This document shows, piece after piece, positions 8,111-19,680 of a stretch of 64,000 nt of DNA. The stretch comes from Armigeres subalbatus. Taxonomy: Eukaryota > Arthropoda > Insecta > Diptera > Culicidae. The notes under the pieces are model-generated. The model saw only the letters and a list, made by a program, of their open reading frames with translations, was not told the origin of the DNA and did not search any database. The position numbers were made by a program, and so were the translations under genes. The stretch is taken from contig NC_085141.1 in the NCBI RefSeq assembly GCF_024139115.2, forward strand, positions 366,764,759 through 366,828,758. Reading direction: 5' to 3'. The stretch's first letter is position 1, and each line of letters begins with the position of its first letter.

Positions 8111-10401
8111 ACAAAAGTTTGTTCACCGGTTATGGGAAATTTTCCGATACGGTTTCGTTGGAAATCGATGATAGTGTTATTCCGTCGATCCAGCCTCCTA
8201 GACGGATACCGATCGCGATGAGAGAAAAGCTCAAGAAGGAACTCGTACAGCTGGAGAAGGATGGAATGATAGTCAAAGAACCATCACATACGGACTGGGT
8301 GAGTAATTTGGTTATTGTTCGTCGCCCCGGATCCGATGGGATTCGAGTGTGTTTGGATCCTGTCATGCTGAATAAAGCGTTGAAAAGACCAAACTTGCAA
8401 TTTGTGACACTGGACGAAATCCTGCCAGAACTTGGGAAAGCCAGAGTATTTTCCACTGTGGACGCTAGGAAGGGGTTTTGGCATGTAGTATTGGACGAAA
8501 CAAGTAGTAAATTGACTACATTCTGGACACCCTTCGGTCGTTTTCGTTGGACACGATTACCCTTTGGCATTTCATCAGCGCCGGAGATTTTCCAGCTAAA
8601 GCTACAGGAAGCCATCGAAGGCTTGGAAGGCGTGGAATGTATAGCAGATGACGTGCTAATATACGGAATTGGCGATACATTTGAAGAGGCATTAGTTAGC
8701 CACAACAAATGTCTGGAAGCACTCCTGGTCAGGCTGGAGCAAAAGAATGTGAAGCTTAATTTATCGAAACTCAAGCTGTGCCAAACTTCAGTCAAGTTTT
8801 ACGGACATGTGCTCACCGATCATGGATTGAAGCCAGACGAGAGCAAAGTTTCTGCCATCAGAGATTTCCCCAGGCCGACCAACAGAAAGGAGGTGCACCG
8901 TTTTGTTGGGATGGTAAATTATCTGAGCCGTTTCGTTAAAAATCTCAGTATGAATTTGGTCAACTTACGAAGCTTAATATCCGAGGAAGTGCCATGGAAG
9001 TGGTCGAAGATTGAAGAAGACGAATTCACCAACGTAAAATCATTGTTTGCGGATGTCGGTACTCTGCGTTACTACGATCCCAATCTACCACTGACAATAG
9101 AGTGTGATGCCAGCTGCTACGGTTTGGGTGCGGCAGTCTTTCAACAGGATAGTGTTGTTGGTTTCGCATCTAGAACCCTAACAACAGCAGAAAAGAACTA
9201 CGCTCAGATCGAAAAAGAGCTACTAGCAATCTTGTTTGCCTGTCTACGATTCGACCAACTCATCGTCGGCAATCCGAAAGCTGTTGTCAAGACGGACCAC
9301 AGACCACTAATCAACATCTTTCAAAAACCACTCTTATCGGCTCCGCGCCGGCTACAGCATATGCTTTTAAATTTGCAGCGATACAGCCTAACGATAGAGT
9401 ACGTGAGCGGAAAAGATAATGTCGTCGCGGACGCTCTTTCTCGAGCTCCGATGGTCAGCGAACCTGAAGATCAATATAGAAAGATGAACATCTTTAAGGT
9501 GCTTAAGGAAGTCGAGGACGTTAATCCGACAATCTACTTGAGCATTTCGCACCAGCGCCTAAGTGAAATAATCCAAGAAACGGAAAAGGATTCAACGATG
9601 CAGACAATCATTAAATTCATACACCACGGGTGGCCGAGGACAGTCGATAAAGTGCCAGATACAGTTCGAATATACTACAACTATCGAAACGAATTGAGTA
9701 CTGTTGATGGAGTGGTTCTGCGGTATGATAGAATAGTGGTCCCGTACGTGTTGCGTCGCAAAATGATTGACTGCTGTCATGTTAGTCATGGTGGCGTGGA
9801 AGCAACGCTGAAGCTAGCAAGAGCCAATCTTTTCTGGCCTGGCATGAGCTGCCAAATAAAGGACGTGGTTAAGGAGTGTACTGTTTGTGCAAAGTACGCT
9901 GCATCTCAAGCAAATCCTCCAATGATGAGTCACAGCATACCGGTATTCCCTTTCCAAATGGTGAGTATGGATGTTTTTCTCGCAGAATACCGTGGGCGTA
10001 AGCAGAAATTTCTTGTCACGGTCGACCACTACTCTGATTACTTTGAGGTTGACCTTTTGGAAGATTTGACTCCGGACACCGTCATTCGGGTGTGTAAAAG
10101 AAATTTCGCTCGTCACGGTGTACCACAAACGGTCTTGACGGACAACGGCACAAATTTCATCAACCGCAAAATGGTCCAGTTTGCTCACGATTGGGACTTT
10201 GAGCACATAACATCTTCACCGCATCATCAGCAGGCAAATGGAAAGTCGGAGGCGGCGGTGAAAATTGCAAAGCGAATGATGAAGAAATGCGAAGACACAG
10301 GTGAAGATTTTTGGTTCGCCCTTCTTCATTGGCGCAATGTGCCGAATAAAATAGGTACCAGTCCAACAGCACGGCTCTTCTCGCGATCAACTCGTTGCAG
10401 T
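8111..10401 (+). CDS. pol: Reverse transcriptase, RNase H and integrase part of the Mag-like gag-pol (interrupted)
   Basis: Open from the insertion junction. The reverse transcriptase contains RLPFGISSAP (near 8,550) and the catalytic IADDVLIYG (8,640-8,667). RNase H starts near IECDASCYGLGAAVF (about 9,090), with TDHRPL at 9,294. The integrase has the HHCC zinc region (HVSHGGV...CTVCAKY, about 9,780-9,900), the catalytic Asp in SMDVF, LTDNGTNF near 10,138, and the catalytic Glu in QQANGKSEAAV (about 10,228). All key residues are present. After 10,401 the frame enters a hAT-like insert and reads foreign codons to a stop at 10,659. True pol resumes at 11,931 in the same frame. Confidence 0.9.
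10394..10401 (+). repeat. 8-bp target-site duplication GTTGCAGT (left)
   Basis: GTTGCAGT is repeated at 11,923-11,930. Eight bases is the hAT hallmark. Confidence 0.85.
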
Positions 10402-11922
10402 CTGGGACGGGACTTGCAAAGAGGAAAAAATGTAACTTCAGCTGCTGCCAGCAGTGTTGCCACATTTTTATCTGTACCATGGGCTCAAAAATCTTTTTCA
10501 TCTGTACCGAAATCTTCAAAAATCTGTACTATAATCTGTACCAGACAGTATGATGAATTTGTGATATTTAAAAATCTAAAAATTATAAGACATATATGCA
10601 ATGCAACTCAATTTATTATTGAAATAGTTTTTTTTTTTAATTTGGATGGTTTCCTATGAGAGCGTAGATAACAAAATTCTTGGTCAACTTTTGAAATGTA
10701 TCTATAAGTAATTTTTTTTCACAATATCTTAAAATGGATGATTTATATGTATATTTCCTTATTTGGAGCACTGTTTCAGAGATGAGTCAGCCGAGGACTG
10801 CAAGTCTCTTCAATAACGACAATAATATTAATTATCATTATTTGGAGCAAATACCTGTACAAGAATTGAAACCTAAAGCCCCTGAAGCCCTACCTTGCTT
10901 ATGGTTACAAACGATAGATCAAGAATATATGAACCGATAACTTCTGAGTCGGAATCTTACGCGTTCAAGATGATAAGCTTTTTGATAGTTGACGCAAAAT
11001 CCATTTTAACTTATCATAAAGACTGAAAGAGCCGAAAAAATACCGTCGTCGTTAAATAAGTGAGTTATATAGCAAATTGGACTCGATTATCCAGAAATTT
11101 GACAAATAAATTGTCAAAGAACATCATTTTTTTACGAATTCCATGTTTATTTTGCATCTGTTTCTTATTGTCATCATATACAATCAAATATAAATGTAGA
11201 TTTACGAATCTGGAGTGGTTGCTTTAAAAAGGTCACAATATTAGCGATATAATCGTGTCTTTTTTTTACGGATAATTTAGTCTTTGAATAATCTAGACTG
11301 AAATGTCGTTGGAACGAACTTTTTGATTTCACCTCCATGATTTAAATATTTTTTATAGCAGAAGCATCTATTCGATGAAAACTGAAACAAAATATTTTTT
11401 TGTAAAGCTTGGTTTGTAAAAAATCTGTACCAATCTGTACTTATTGGAGAAAATCTGTAATCTGTACCGGACAGAATCTGTACCACAATTAGTCAAAAAA
11501 TCTGTACCTTTCCAGATAAATCTGTACTTGTGGCAACACTGGCTGCCAGTCAACTGCTGTCACGAACTGTCAGGTGCAACCAGCAGCTTTTTGTGTGAAA
11601 GTATTGGTATCCCAAATAAAATATTCCGCATGAATTTTGTTTTACGAAGACTTTTTCACTTAAACGAGTATTCCAAATCATCCGTTTAGCTTATTAAAAA
11701 TCAGATAGAAACTTGTGTTTTGTTCCCGGTATAAAAATGCTTATGAAAATGAATTTACTAATTCGTGAATTGTACACACTTTTATTGTGCTCAGAAGAGT
11801 CCACCCGGGGCTTAGGTGAAACAGTCAAGGAAACAGTTGAAACTCGATAATCAACTGTGATAAAAAGAAGAACAAGTGTCAAAACAAGGAAAAAGAAGCT
11901 GTCTTTGCCGGTCTCGTCTCAG
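10402..11922. mobile_element. Nested hAT-like non-autonomous element (level 2)
   Basis: Terminal inverted repeats CTGGGACGGGACTTGCAAAG and, from the right end, CTGAGACGAGACCGGCAAAG match at 16 of 20 positions, and an 8-bp duplication flanks them. The gypsy integrase frame continues in register across it, so the boundaries are secure. Of its 1,521 bp, 1,098 are a later insert and its duplication, so the element proper is only about 420 bp with no transposase: a MITE. Confidence 0.85.
10452..11541. mobile_element. hAT-like element nested within the nested element (level 3)
   Basis: Ends CAGTGTTGCCACA and TGTGGCAACACTG (the left has ...CCACATTT, the right GTGGCAACACTG) are inverted. The 8-bp duplication GCTGCCAG lies at 10,444-10,451 and 11,542-11,549. 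Several copies of ATCTGTACC or its variants cluster just inside both ends (10,476-10,545 and 11,425-11,530), as expected for subterminal transposase-binding repeats of hAT elements. The interior is AT-rich; the longest sensible ORF is 68 residues at 10,734-10,940, unrecognised. It is non-autonomous. Confidence 0.87.
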
Positions 11923-11930
11923 GTTGCAGT

Positions 11931-12587
11931 GTACCATCATCCATTGAAAATTTGCTTCCAAAGGTCGTGGAAAATGTACCTGCGTCAATCGAGAAACAGC
12001 GTAAACGTTCCAAATTCCACTATGATAAGAAATCACGGCACTTACCAGAATTACAGGTGGGCTCTGCAGTGTTTGCTCAACTAAATCCAGAAGAGACAAA
12101 AGTGTGGACACCAGCAATCGTTAGCAATCAGCTGAGTGAACGCTCATATGTGGTGGACGTCGGTGGCTCTAAATATCGTCGAAGCTTGGTACACTTGAAG
12201 CCGCGAAATGTAAACACTCATCGAAACATCGAATCATCAACAACAACGGGGACAAACGGAACAACGTATCGTTGTGATCAACCCGATCAACCGCCACCCA
12301 ACGGATCAAATGCAAGGACGAAAGATGTATCAACAACGCTTAATTCTTCAGCGAGCTGTGTGGCAGTACATAATTTTCAAAACAATCCGCCTCCTGTGAT
12401 TCAATCATCTGATGATACACCGTTGATGACAGTTCCAGAGGTAACGTCTGATCAATCGTCTGAAAAGCAGCCACGCAGCAATAGAGTGACCAAACCACAG
12501 GTGACTCCCATTTCAACATCGATCCGACCCAGACGAGAAAAGCAGTTGCCCAACAAGCTGAGAGATTATGATTTAAGTTTTAAGTAA
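11931..12587 (+). pseudogene. pol: C-terminal part of the Mag-like integrase / pol
   Basis: Resumes the gypsy frame after the level-2 insertion. It encodes the integrase C-terminal domain (around YDKKSRHLPELQVGSAVFAQ and VVDVGGSKYRRSLVHLK), then a Ser/Thr/Pro-rich low-complexity tail ending with RDYDLSFK and TAA at 12,585-12,587. It has no start of its own and is stranded from the rest of pol. The stop lies 27 bases before the 3' LTR. Confidence 0.85.
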
Positions 12588-12600
12588 AATACATTTTTTT

Positions 12601-12614
12601 GAAAATGAGGAGGA
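12601..12614 (+). other. Polypurine tract of the Mag-like element
   Basis: GAAAATGAGGAGGA immediately precedes the 3' LTR. It is all purine except one T and is the expected plus-strand primer. Confidence 0.75.
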
Positions 12615-12778
12615 TGTTGTCATATCGGCATACCCCTCGTATTCTGGTTAGATCACACACACAGACTGAGAGTCAAGAGAGATGGAATCATTGTACTGCA
12701 GTCCGTCGCGTAGTTAAGTTCGCTAAAATATAATTCTCGTAAATCCATAAACGTGCGTTTTATTATAAGACGAGAACA
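12615..12778 (+). repeat. 3' LTR of the Mag-like element (164 bp)
   Basis: Same as the 5' LTR apart from four extra bases, GTCA, after ACTGAGA. The target duplication CGTCC follows at 12,779-12,783. Confidence 0.93.
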
Positions 12779-12790
12779 CGTCCTTTAATT

Positions 12791-12831
12791 GCCTTGGTGA
12801 TTGATTTAAAATATCTAAATCAACCACCAAG
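12791..12831. repeat. Short hairpin-forming palindrome
   Basis: CCTTGGTGATTGATTTA pairs with TAAATCAACCACCAAGG around a short AAATATC loop. There is no T run beside it that would suggest a polymerase III terminator. From here to 13,380 I see no gene. Confidence 0.6.
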
Positions 12832-13389
12832 GTCTTCCAATTTGTTATGTCCAAGCCTAGAATAGGTAGGTATATAAGACATTATACAAATAATAAATTT
12901 AAAAGTAAATCACAACTGGAACTATTTTCCGATGCCACCAAATGTGGATGGCATTTATTTATTTACTTCAAAACTAATCATTGAATCAAGGCATACTAGA
13001 TGAGTTCCAAATGTTTTCTATAGGTGTACCTCTTGAACTAGATTTGTTTGATGTGATGTGATGTGACAACTCAATTGAGACTGCCTTGTTGTTTTTTATT
13101 CGGTTGCTCTGACGAGGTGGTCGCCAGTGCAGCAAAAGTAATTTGGTACAAAATATTCCAAATATCATGTATCAAAACTTGATGTTTTTCTTTCCGTTTC
13201 ATCCATTATTTATGTAAGAGAAGCGAAAATATCAACTTTACAAACCTGCAATAACATGCTGCCCTACGAAAAACGCGCTGCCACCAATCGAAGTAATCGA
13301 TTGTCATTTTCATCCAATCAGCAAACGGTACGATTGTGACAGCAAATCGGTACGATTTTTACTGACTACTTGACACATCCTATCCTAGG

Positions 13390-14350
13390 GAAAACTCATT
13401 GAAAGTTCCTTCATAAATTCCTTTCAGAATTCCTTTTTTTATTCCTTCAAAAAAGTCCCCAGGAATTATTTTAGATATTCATCCAAGAATTTCTTCAGAA
13501 AACTCTCCGGAAAGGGTTTTTTCACAATTTATGTAACGCTAAATTTGATGATTTTTCAGCCCCACCCTCCCCCACATAACTTTTGTATGGAAGGTTTATT
13601 TTCTTTGTATGGATCGTAACGCTCTTCCCCTACAGCGTTACGTAATTTGTGAAAGGCCCCAAAAGGCTCTGTATTTTTTTAAGAAAATCCATTGGAGCTT
13701 CCTCCAGTAAGTCCATAGGAATAAATTTTCAAAGGTTTACAGGAATTTCTGGAAGAGTTGCTGAAGGAATTTTTGGAGGAATGTCTTATAGGAAATCAGG
13801 AAAGAATTTCTGGAGAAAGTTCTAAATAAATTCCAAAGAGAAATTTTGAAATACCAAAAATATCTTCGTAGAGTTTCCAAAGAAATTCTTTGAGGAATTA
13901 CTGGAAGAATTTCTATTAGAAATTTCTAGAAGAAATTCCTGAAGGAATTAAAAAAAAATACTAAATTGATCCTAACGGGATTTCCGAATGTATTCCTCAA
14001 ACAGTGTCCGTGAGTATTCCTATGGAAATTTTTGAAGGATTTTCCATGAGTATTTTCTTGAGCAATTTTCAAAGTAATTCTCAAGGAAATTTTCGAATGA
14101 ATTTCTGAAGAAATTCCCAAAAGACTCGGTAGAGGAATTTCCAAAGAAATGATTTCCAAGGAAATTCCTGAAGGAACTTTTGGAGAAATTTCGGAAAGAA
14201 TTTCCAAAGAAATACCCAAATATATTTTCAATTCTTCGAGGAAGTTCTGAAGGAATTCATTAGGGAAAATCTAAATTAATTCTTGGAATTCCTTTTTCGA
14301 TTTTCTGAGAAACATATTGAGCGATTTCTAAACGAATTTCTGGATTTATA
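13390..14350. repeat. Degenerate GGAATTTC-type repeats with an embedded MITE
   Basis: Loosely repeated words such as GAATTTCTGGAAGAATT and AAGGAATTCCTGA, same style as 3,440-4,350. It is interrupted by the small inverted-repeat element at 13,516-13,655. Confidence 0.6.
13516..13655. mobile_element. Small MITE with TTCACAA..GTAACGCT ends
   Basis: TTCACAATTTATGTAACGCT at the left pairs with AGCGTTACGTAATTTGTGAA at the right, about 140 bp apart end to end. It is non-coding. The flanks are T- and C-rich, so I cannot fix a target duplication. Confidence 0.65.
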
Positions 14351-15734
14351 TACGAAGTACTTTCCAATAAACTTATGCGGCGTGATGCGGCAATGTCCTA
14401 GTGGAGGATGTAATGTACACTTTTTCTGTGGAAATACAAGCTATAGCTGTTAGGATGTTCACACCATCAGTTTGACTGTAGCTAGCAATTGTACAAAAAA
14501 AAAATCAAAATTCATAAAATGCATGATATGCCATGCCAGGTGATTTTGTTTGACGCCGCCGCCGTCGGTGTAAAAATGGCCTTACGCCGCCGCCGTTCAC
14601 AAATACTTCGGCGCACAGGTCTATCTGGGAGGAGACCTCACTAAACCCCCCTTGTAAGAGGGGTCTACCAAAAATTGTTTCAATCCTCAAAATTCATTAA
14701 TCCATAATAGGAACGCATGCACCAGTTGTGGCACTATTCTTAATTTTGGTTCCTTATATGGCAAATCCCATTGTTTTTTTATGGGATTGGCCAAATCGGG
14801 ACCACTAGTGCGACAACTGGTGCAAAGGACGTCAAAAATTAAGTAAAATCAATTTTTACAATTCAGCTTTACTTGTTTTGGAGATCAAAGGTTTTATCGT
14901 ATCATATGAATATACCTAATAGATATGAACTTGGTTTGCGGTGATTTGATTGGCCATTTGGCATATAAAGCACTAGTGCGGCTACTGGTGCTATAGCCAC
15001 GACTGGTACATCTAGCCTAATTGTTTTTTGTACCAACTAGATTTTTTTACAAGAACGATCATTTGAAGTAAATACAACTGGATAATTTTGGTCACGATTT
15101 ATCATATTAATGCTCATTTTGCGTCATTGCAAGAAATAGTGTGTGCATCTCGTTGCAGAACTCGATTTTTCCAGTACTCGTAGTATTTATTCCACTCGGT
15201 ACAACATGTGCTGAAAAAAAAACAACTTTTATAACATTATTTATCTTATTTTAATCACATATGTTGCCCCATAATTCCATAAACATAAGCTTAAATGCCC
15301 TCCCTTATCGGTTTACCACCCACTTTTCTCACTGTTCATATTACTACGTCTCCTTGTTTGTCTCAGAAAGCTCAACGCTCTCACAATTTTCACGAAGTGA
15401 AATTGAGAGACTCTCTCGTTGCCATACCGCGCGGGCAATGCTCGCACTGAGTTTTCCGATGCATTACCTACTATCGCTTGTCGAATTCGATGCACGTGGA
15501 TGCGCGGGCGCGGGCATCACGATGTTTTGTATTCGCGTGCTCTTGTCTTCTCTTTCTTCTGCTTCTCGCCGTTTTATGAATGAGCGTACACGCGTCGTGA
15601 GACGCGCGTATGATCAAAACAATAATAAAAAATCTCCTTTGCTGTCGAGGTGCGGATAGTGCGGACACAGTGTACCAAAACATCGATTATTCTTCTTCTG
15701 TGGTACTGGAATAGCATTCCACAAGTGCAACATT
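14351..15734. other. Non-coding stretch with short inverted repeats and a GC-richer island
   Basis: No convincing gene. GCACCAGTTGT at about 14,719 and ACAACTGGTGC at about 14,813 are inverted about 105 bp apart, with a degenerate third version near 14,980, suggesting a decayed transposon. At 15,300-15,660 the sequence is GC-richer with many CpG (GCGCGGGCGCGGGC); its 132-residue ORF at 15,261-15,659 has no recognisable domain. It could be an old LTR or promoter. Confidence 0.4.
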
Positions 15735-15815
15735 GTCGCCACCCAGCTTAGCGTTTCATTTATAAAGCACTCCAGCAGTTATTTACTATATGTACAAGGC
15801 TTCCTAGTAGGGGAT
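15735..15815 (-). mobile_element. Feilai-type SINE remnant, copy B
   Basis: CAGCTTAGCGTTTCATT...AGCACTCCAGCAGTTATTTACT matches the tail-proximal body of SINE copy A (CAGCTTAGTGTTCATTAAGCACTTCC...). No tRNA head remains. Confidence 0.5.
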
Positions 15816-16313
15816 AATGATCCAAAATATGCCGGAACTTTATTTTTGAACGAATATTACCATTGTTTTATTACAATTCAATTTTATTTATTCATTATCG
15901 AGCTGTAACGAAAAGATTGAGAAAAATTTGCGATTTTTTCACCTCTTTAAACCCCTAAGATGAACAAACAACCATGCGTTCACCCTTAATTTCTCATGCA
16001 ATTGAGTCCATTGTTTAGTTTTGCCCAAGGCCCATTTGAAGAATACATTTCAGAGTCTACTGAATATCCATTCCTCCGAACATTTACCACATTCAGCGAC
16101 CACTGTGTGCACTGTGCTTGACCGGACGCTTGGGTTGGGGTGTGAGGGCAGAATGAGTAGCGCGCTTGTCTCTCCACGCTTGAAAGCCCATATCATCCAA
16201 GAGCTTGCTCTGCTGCGGGAGGCACTGCTGAGAGTTTGGCTGAGGCTGGTGCGCTCCCCATTTTGGGGGCAGCCCGTCGGGTATTCTCACATCTGGAGAC
16301 ACTTGCTTCCGAC

Positions 16314-17255
16314 AGTCATCGTTTGACGTACGGTCGGTTCGGTTCGGTTTGAATGCTGGTGCGAACGACGGTCCTGGATATCTTAGTGGATATTGAAGTG
16401 TTTTTTTGGGCTTGAAAAATAGACTTCAGCTCCAGACTTCAAAACGGATTTAGAATTTTGCGGTACAACACGAAGAGTTTGTGGAATTTCGGATAGATAT
16501 TGGGCGTTGGGATACCTTTTTCGATATTTGACTGGTGGGAAAATCATCAGTGGGAGTGTTATCCTTCGCCAAAACAAACTTGCGTTAGTCTGCAGAGGGA
16601 GCGGAAGTGATACTTGAATTGCAGAGAATCTCTAACCTTAGCTTTCGAGGAATGGATTAATGAGTGTTGTGTTTACTGAAAATTAATGCTAGAAAATCCC
16701 AACTTGATACAGAACTGACCTTTCAGATCATCCGATGCGAAAGGAAGGACGAGGTATTGTGGGCAGAAAATCGATTAGAAGTGTTTCGTTCATATATCGA
16801 TGCGTGTTTGTGACTATGTGCGTAGAGGGTGAGTGGTGAGCAGCAAGTCGCGGGCAATTTCAAACCACAGATTATCAATCAACATGTATTGAAGTGAATC
16901 TCGGAGCTGCAAAATCCGGATTCAGACGAAGAAAAAAAATAGTGTGGGCCAGTGGGGAAGAAAAATTGGCTGAGGTTCGATATTCCGCAGATGCTGCGAA
17001 AGCTGCACTTGTAAATGTAGTGAGTAGTGAGAAACTTGCCACCCGCGGTGAGAAAGAGCGGGGGTTGCGATTCTGAGAAGATTCAAGGGATGGTGTTAAA
17101 GCTCCAGAGCCGGTGGTGCTGCAATTAATCAAACATAAATGTCAGGCATCCAGCCTGGATGTCACAGTCGACTGGAAATTGTCAATTCCAGTGATAGAAG
17201 AATAAATAATTAATCTAGGTGTGATTGGATGTTGTAGCAAGGACCCATTTCACAG
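16314..17255 (+). other. Candidate non-coding first exon with splice donor
   Basis: The region begins at an initiator-like TCATCG followed by GACGTACGGTCGGTTCGGTT, a style common just downstream of insect promoters. It then shows many short frames and no ORF above about 85 codons. It ends in the strong donor CACAG|GTAAGAAC, exon end at 17,255. Base composition is richer in G and C than the flanks. I infer a long 5' untranslated first exon of a plus-strand gene whose coding exons are not identifiable here. The transcription start is approximate. Confidence 0.35.
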
Positions 17256-19680
17256 GTAAGAACTATGTCGAGTTCTGCTTCAGACGACGGCAGAGGAGAG
17301 AATGCGTGCAGTGTGCTGCTGTGATTGTGTGAGTAAGTGGGTGCATGAGTTGGGAGCTTCTGTTTATTGTAAATGTGCATGTGAATGCGTGCAAGCGCAG
17401 CGTTGTAAATAATGAATATTACAAATCTCACCCAAATTACTTATGGTTTTCCCGGTTGTCCTATTCGTTCTGGTATGATAGGTAGACCATCGGAAGCTTT
17501 TTAATAAAATATAAATAACCAAATTCGGAGCCATAGGATTTCCTTCGCTGAGGTTGGAGAAATAATCCAAGTGTGTTACGTTCACTCTAGATCTGGATCA
17601 TGGTTTATGGTTATGGATGGTTTATCAAGAGTCTACGTAGACTCTTAATTTTTTTTGTTGACAACACACCTAATGTAACAATTTTTTTTTCAATTTTTTT
17701 TATTTTTCCTGATTTTTTTGCAAGACTTTAAGATGAAACATCTAACATTTTGGCGAGGTAAACGCCCTAGGGGGACTAGGCGTCTCTACGCACCAGAATG
17801 CTGATTCACCGACGCGTGGTGCTTTGTTCCCAAAGAGCTGCCAGCTAGAAGGCCTCATGAATATTATCAATATGATTGAGATTTTTTTTACCATTTTGAA
17901 ATTGCTTCAGCCAACTATATTGTTTAACTATTGCATGAGGTAAAAATCGATACAGCTAAAACATTAAAGCCATCTTTCCTAACCCACTTCATACTGCCCC
18001 TCCTTCCCCTAATTGTTCGTTATTTCCACGGAAAATACTTAGGAATTTCTGCACCATTTTACTGTCAATAGAAATTATTTGGAATTTCCAAAGGAAATTG
18101 TTAAAAATTTCAACGGAAGTTTTCATAACAATCCCCGCAATTTTCGCCTTTGTAATTTTTATGGAACGGGCTTGCTCGGAATTGCCAGTCTGATTTTTCA
18201 CAATCGGAAAATGAATAATCCAATTAGTCAACAGGATAATTGTGTTTTCTTATTGATACTTCACCATTTGATTAAAAGAAGGCAGATTTCATTTGAAAAC
18301 GTTGACTGATTTTGAAGAAGGGAACAAACCCATAATCGTCTTATTCCGGGGAAACGTCTATTTCTAAAGAAGGAAAAAAATCCAATGCCTTTCTCCGGGA
18401 AAACGTCTATTTTTAAAGAAGGGATCATATTCATATTCTATCAAGAAGGAAACACATTAATCATTGCTTTTCACTGGGCAAACCATGATCTCAATAAAGG
18501 GTTGCATCGAAGACCACATTATCAAGAAGACTGGCAACACAGTCTGAAATCGGGCGACACTGTTAGCAGCGCTTTCGGTGAGCCGAGGTGGTACTATGTT
18601 CGTTTGTGTGAGTGAATTGCAACTGAGACGGAATGCTTATTTACATGTTTAATCGAAACTAAACAAAACCGCATTTATATAATGCTGACTCAAAGGAGGT
18701 ACACTGAGAATAAATGTATTTCAATTTTATGAGATCAATATCCCGCATAAATCCAAACAATAGCCGAACTATTTTTAGAACGGTTTACGTTCCATGTTGA
18801 ACCGAAACGATGATGGTACTGGACCATAATCGTACTGTAGTCTGGAATAGTTTTGACCATTGTGCCTACGGTTTTCGTAGACCGAACTGTAAGAGGAACG
18901 GGTTGTTGAGAATGTTAACCGTAAGAAAACACGATTTTATTCATACATTTTTGGAGGAAAGATTTTATCAGCATTATATTGATTATGGTTCGAATACTGT
19001 AAACCTCATTGATTAAGGTTGAGGTAATTGTTTTATCATAGATATGTATTGTTCGAAGAACTTATGCTACATTTAGACAAGGCAAGTGAATTGAGCAAGT
19101 CGCTTGAATCGAACGCGAATTGAATGTGTAAACACCTTAATTCAATTCACTTGAACGGAGAGAAAGTTGAACATGTTCAACTTTTGGTAAGTCAATTGAA
19201 TTCAACTGAGCTGTTCAACTCACTTAATCTGTCAAAACATAACATTAATATTAATGGATAACGATATCAACTATGTCAATGTTATATTTGCAACTGTACG
19301 AAGAACGGTAAATGATTATGCGGGATAACTTTAAGGCGAATAATATTCGGGATTTGCTCTTGATTTGATGATAAAAGGGCCGACCTCAACACTGATGAAA
19401 GTAAAGTAGATCAATTTTTAGGCTAAAATCATATTAAGTATATCCACTCATTGCAAATATTAATGTGGTGGTAAGTTGTAACTGCTTAATTGAAGTTTAA
19501 TCTTTTGAATGCTTTTTTCGCTTTCGATCGATGAAAGATTAAAGTTTGTGATGATGTGGTCTTCGGTTGAATTTAAACCCCTCACACCCTATCAGGTATA
19601 TCTACAGCTCATCGAATTGTACCCCTGTATCAATATATTTTTATATATTTCTTTGGTTCTTTTCAATAAACATCTTTAAA
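17256..19680. other. AT-rich stretch, possibly intron; no gene seen
   Basis: It contains a perfect 20-bp palindrome at 17,627-17,646 and, at about 19,070-19,240, a TE-like patch with repeated CAATTGAATTC-type words. ORFs are at most 80 codons without recognisable content. Confidence 0.4.

Larger units (their letters stand above)
4729..12778 (+). mobile_element. Mag-like Ty3/Gypsy LTR retrotransposon carrying nested insertions
   Basis: A complete LTR element: 5' LTR, tRNA-Leu primer binding site, one gag-pol frame, polypurine tract and 3' LTR, bounded by CGTCC duplications. Removing the two first-level insertions and one copy of each of their duplications leaves about 4.9 kb, usual for short Gypsy elements. 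The lineage call rests on two zinc knuckles in Gag, the VDTGA protease, an ADD-type reverse transcriptase box and the gag-pol single-frame layout. The LTRs differ only by a 4-bp indel, so integration is recent. The copy cannot now make a complete polyprotein. Confidence 0.92.

Noticed and set aside
8130..8795. 221-codon minus-strand ORF opposite pol
   Set aside because: Shadow of the reverse transcriptase coding strand; no motif of its own.
14720..14825. Inverted GCACCAGTTGT pair as a complete MITE
   Set aside because: Only 11 bp pair, no target duplication can be set, and a third degenerate copy nearby confuses the ends; kept only as a note in the region description.
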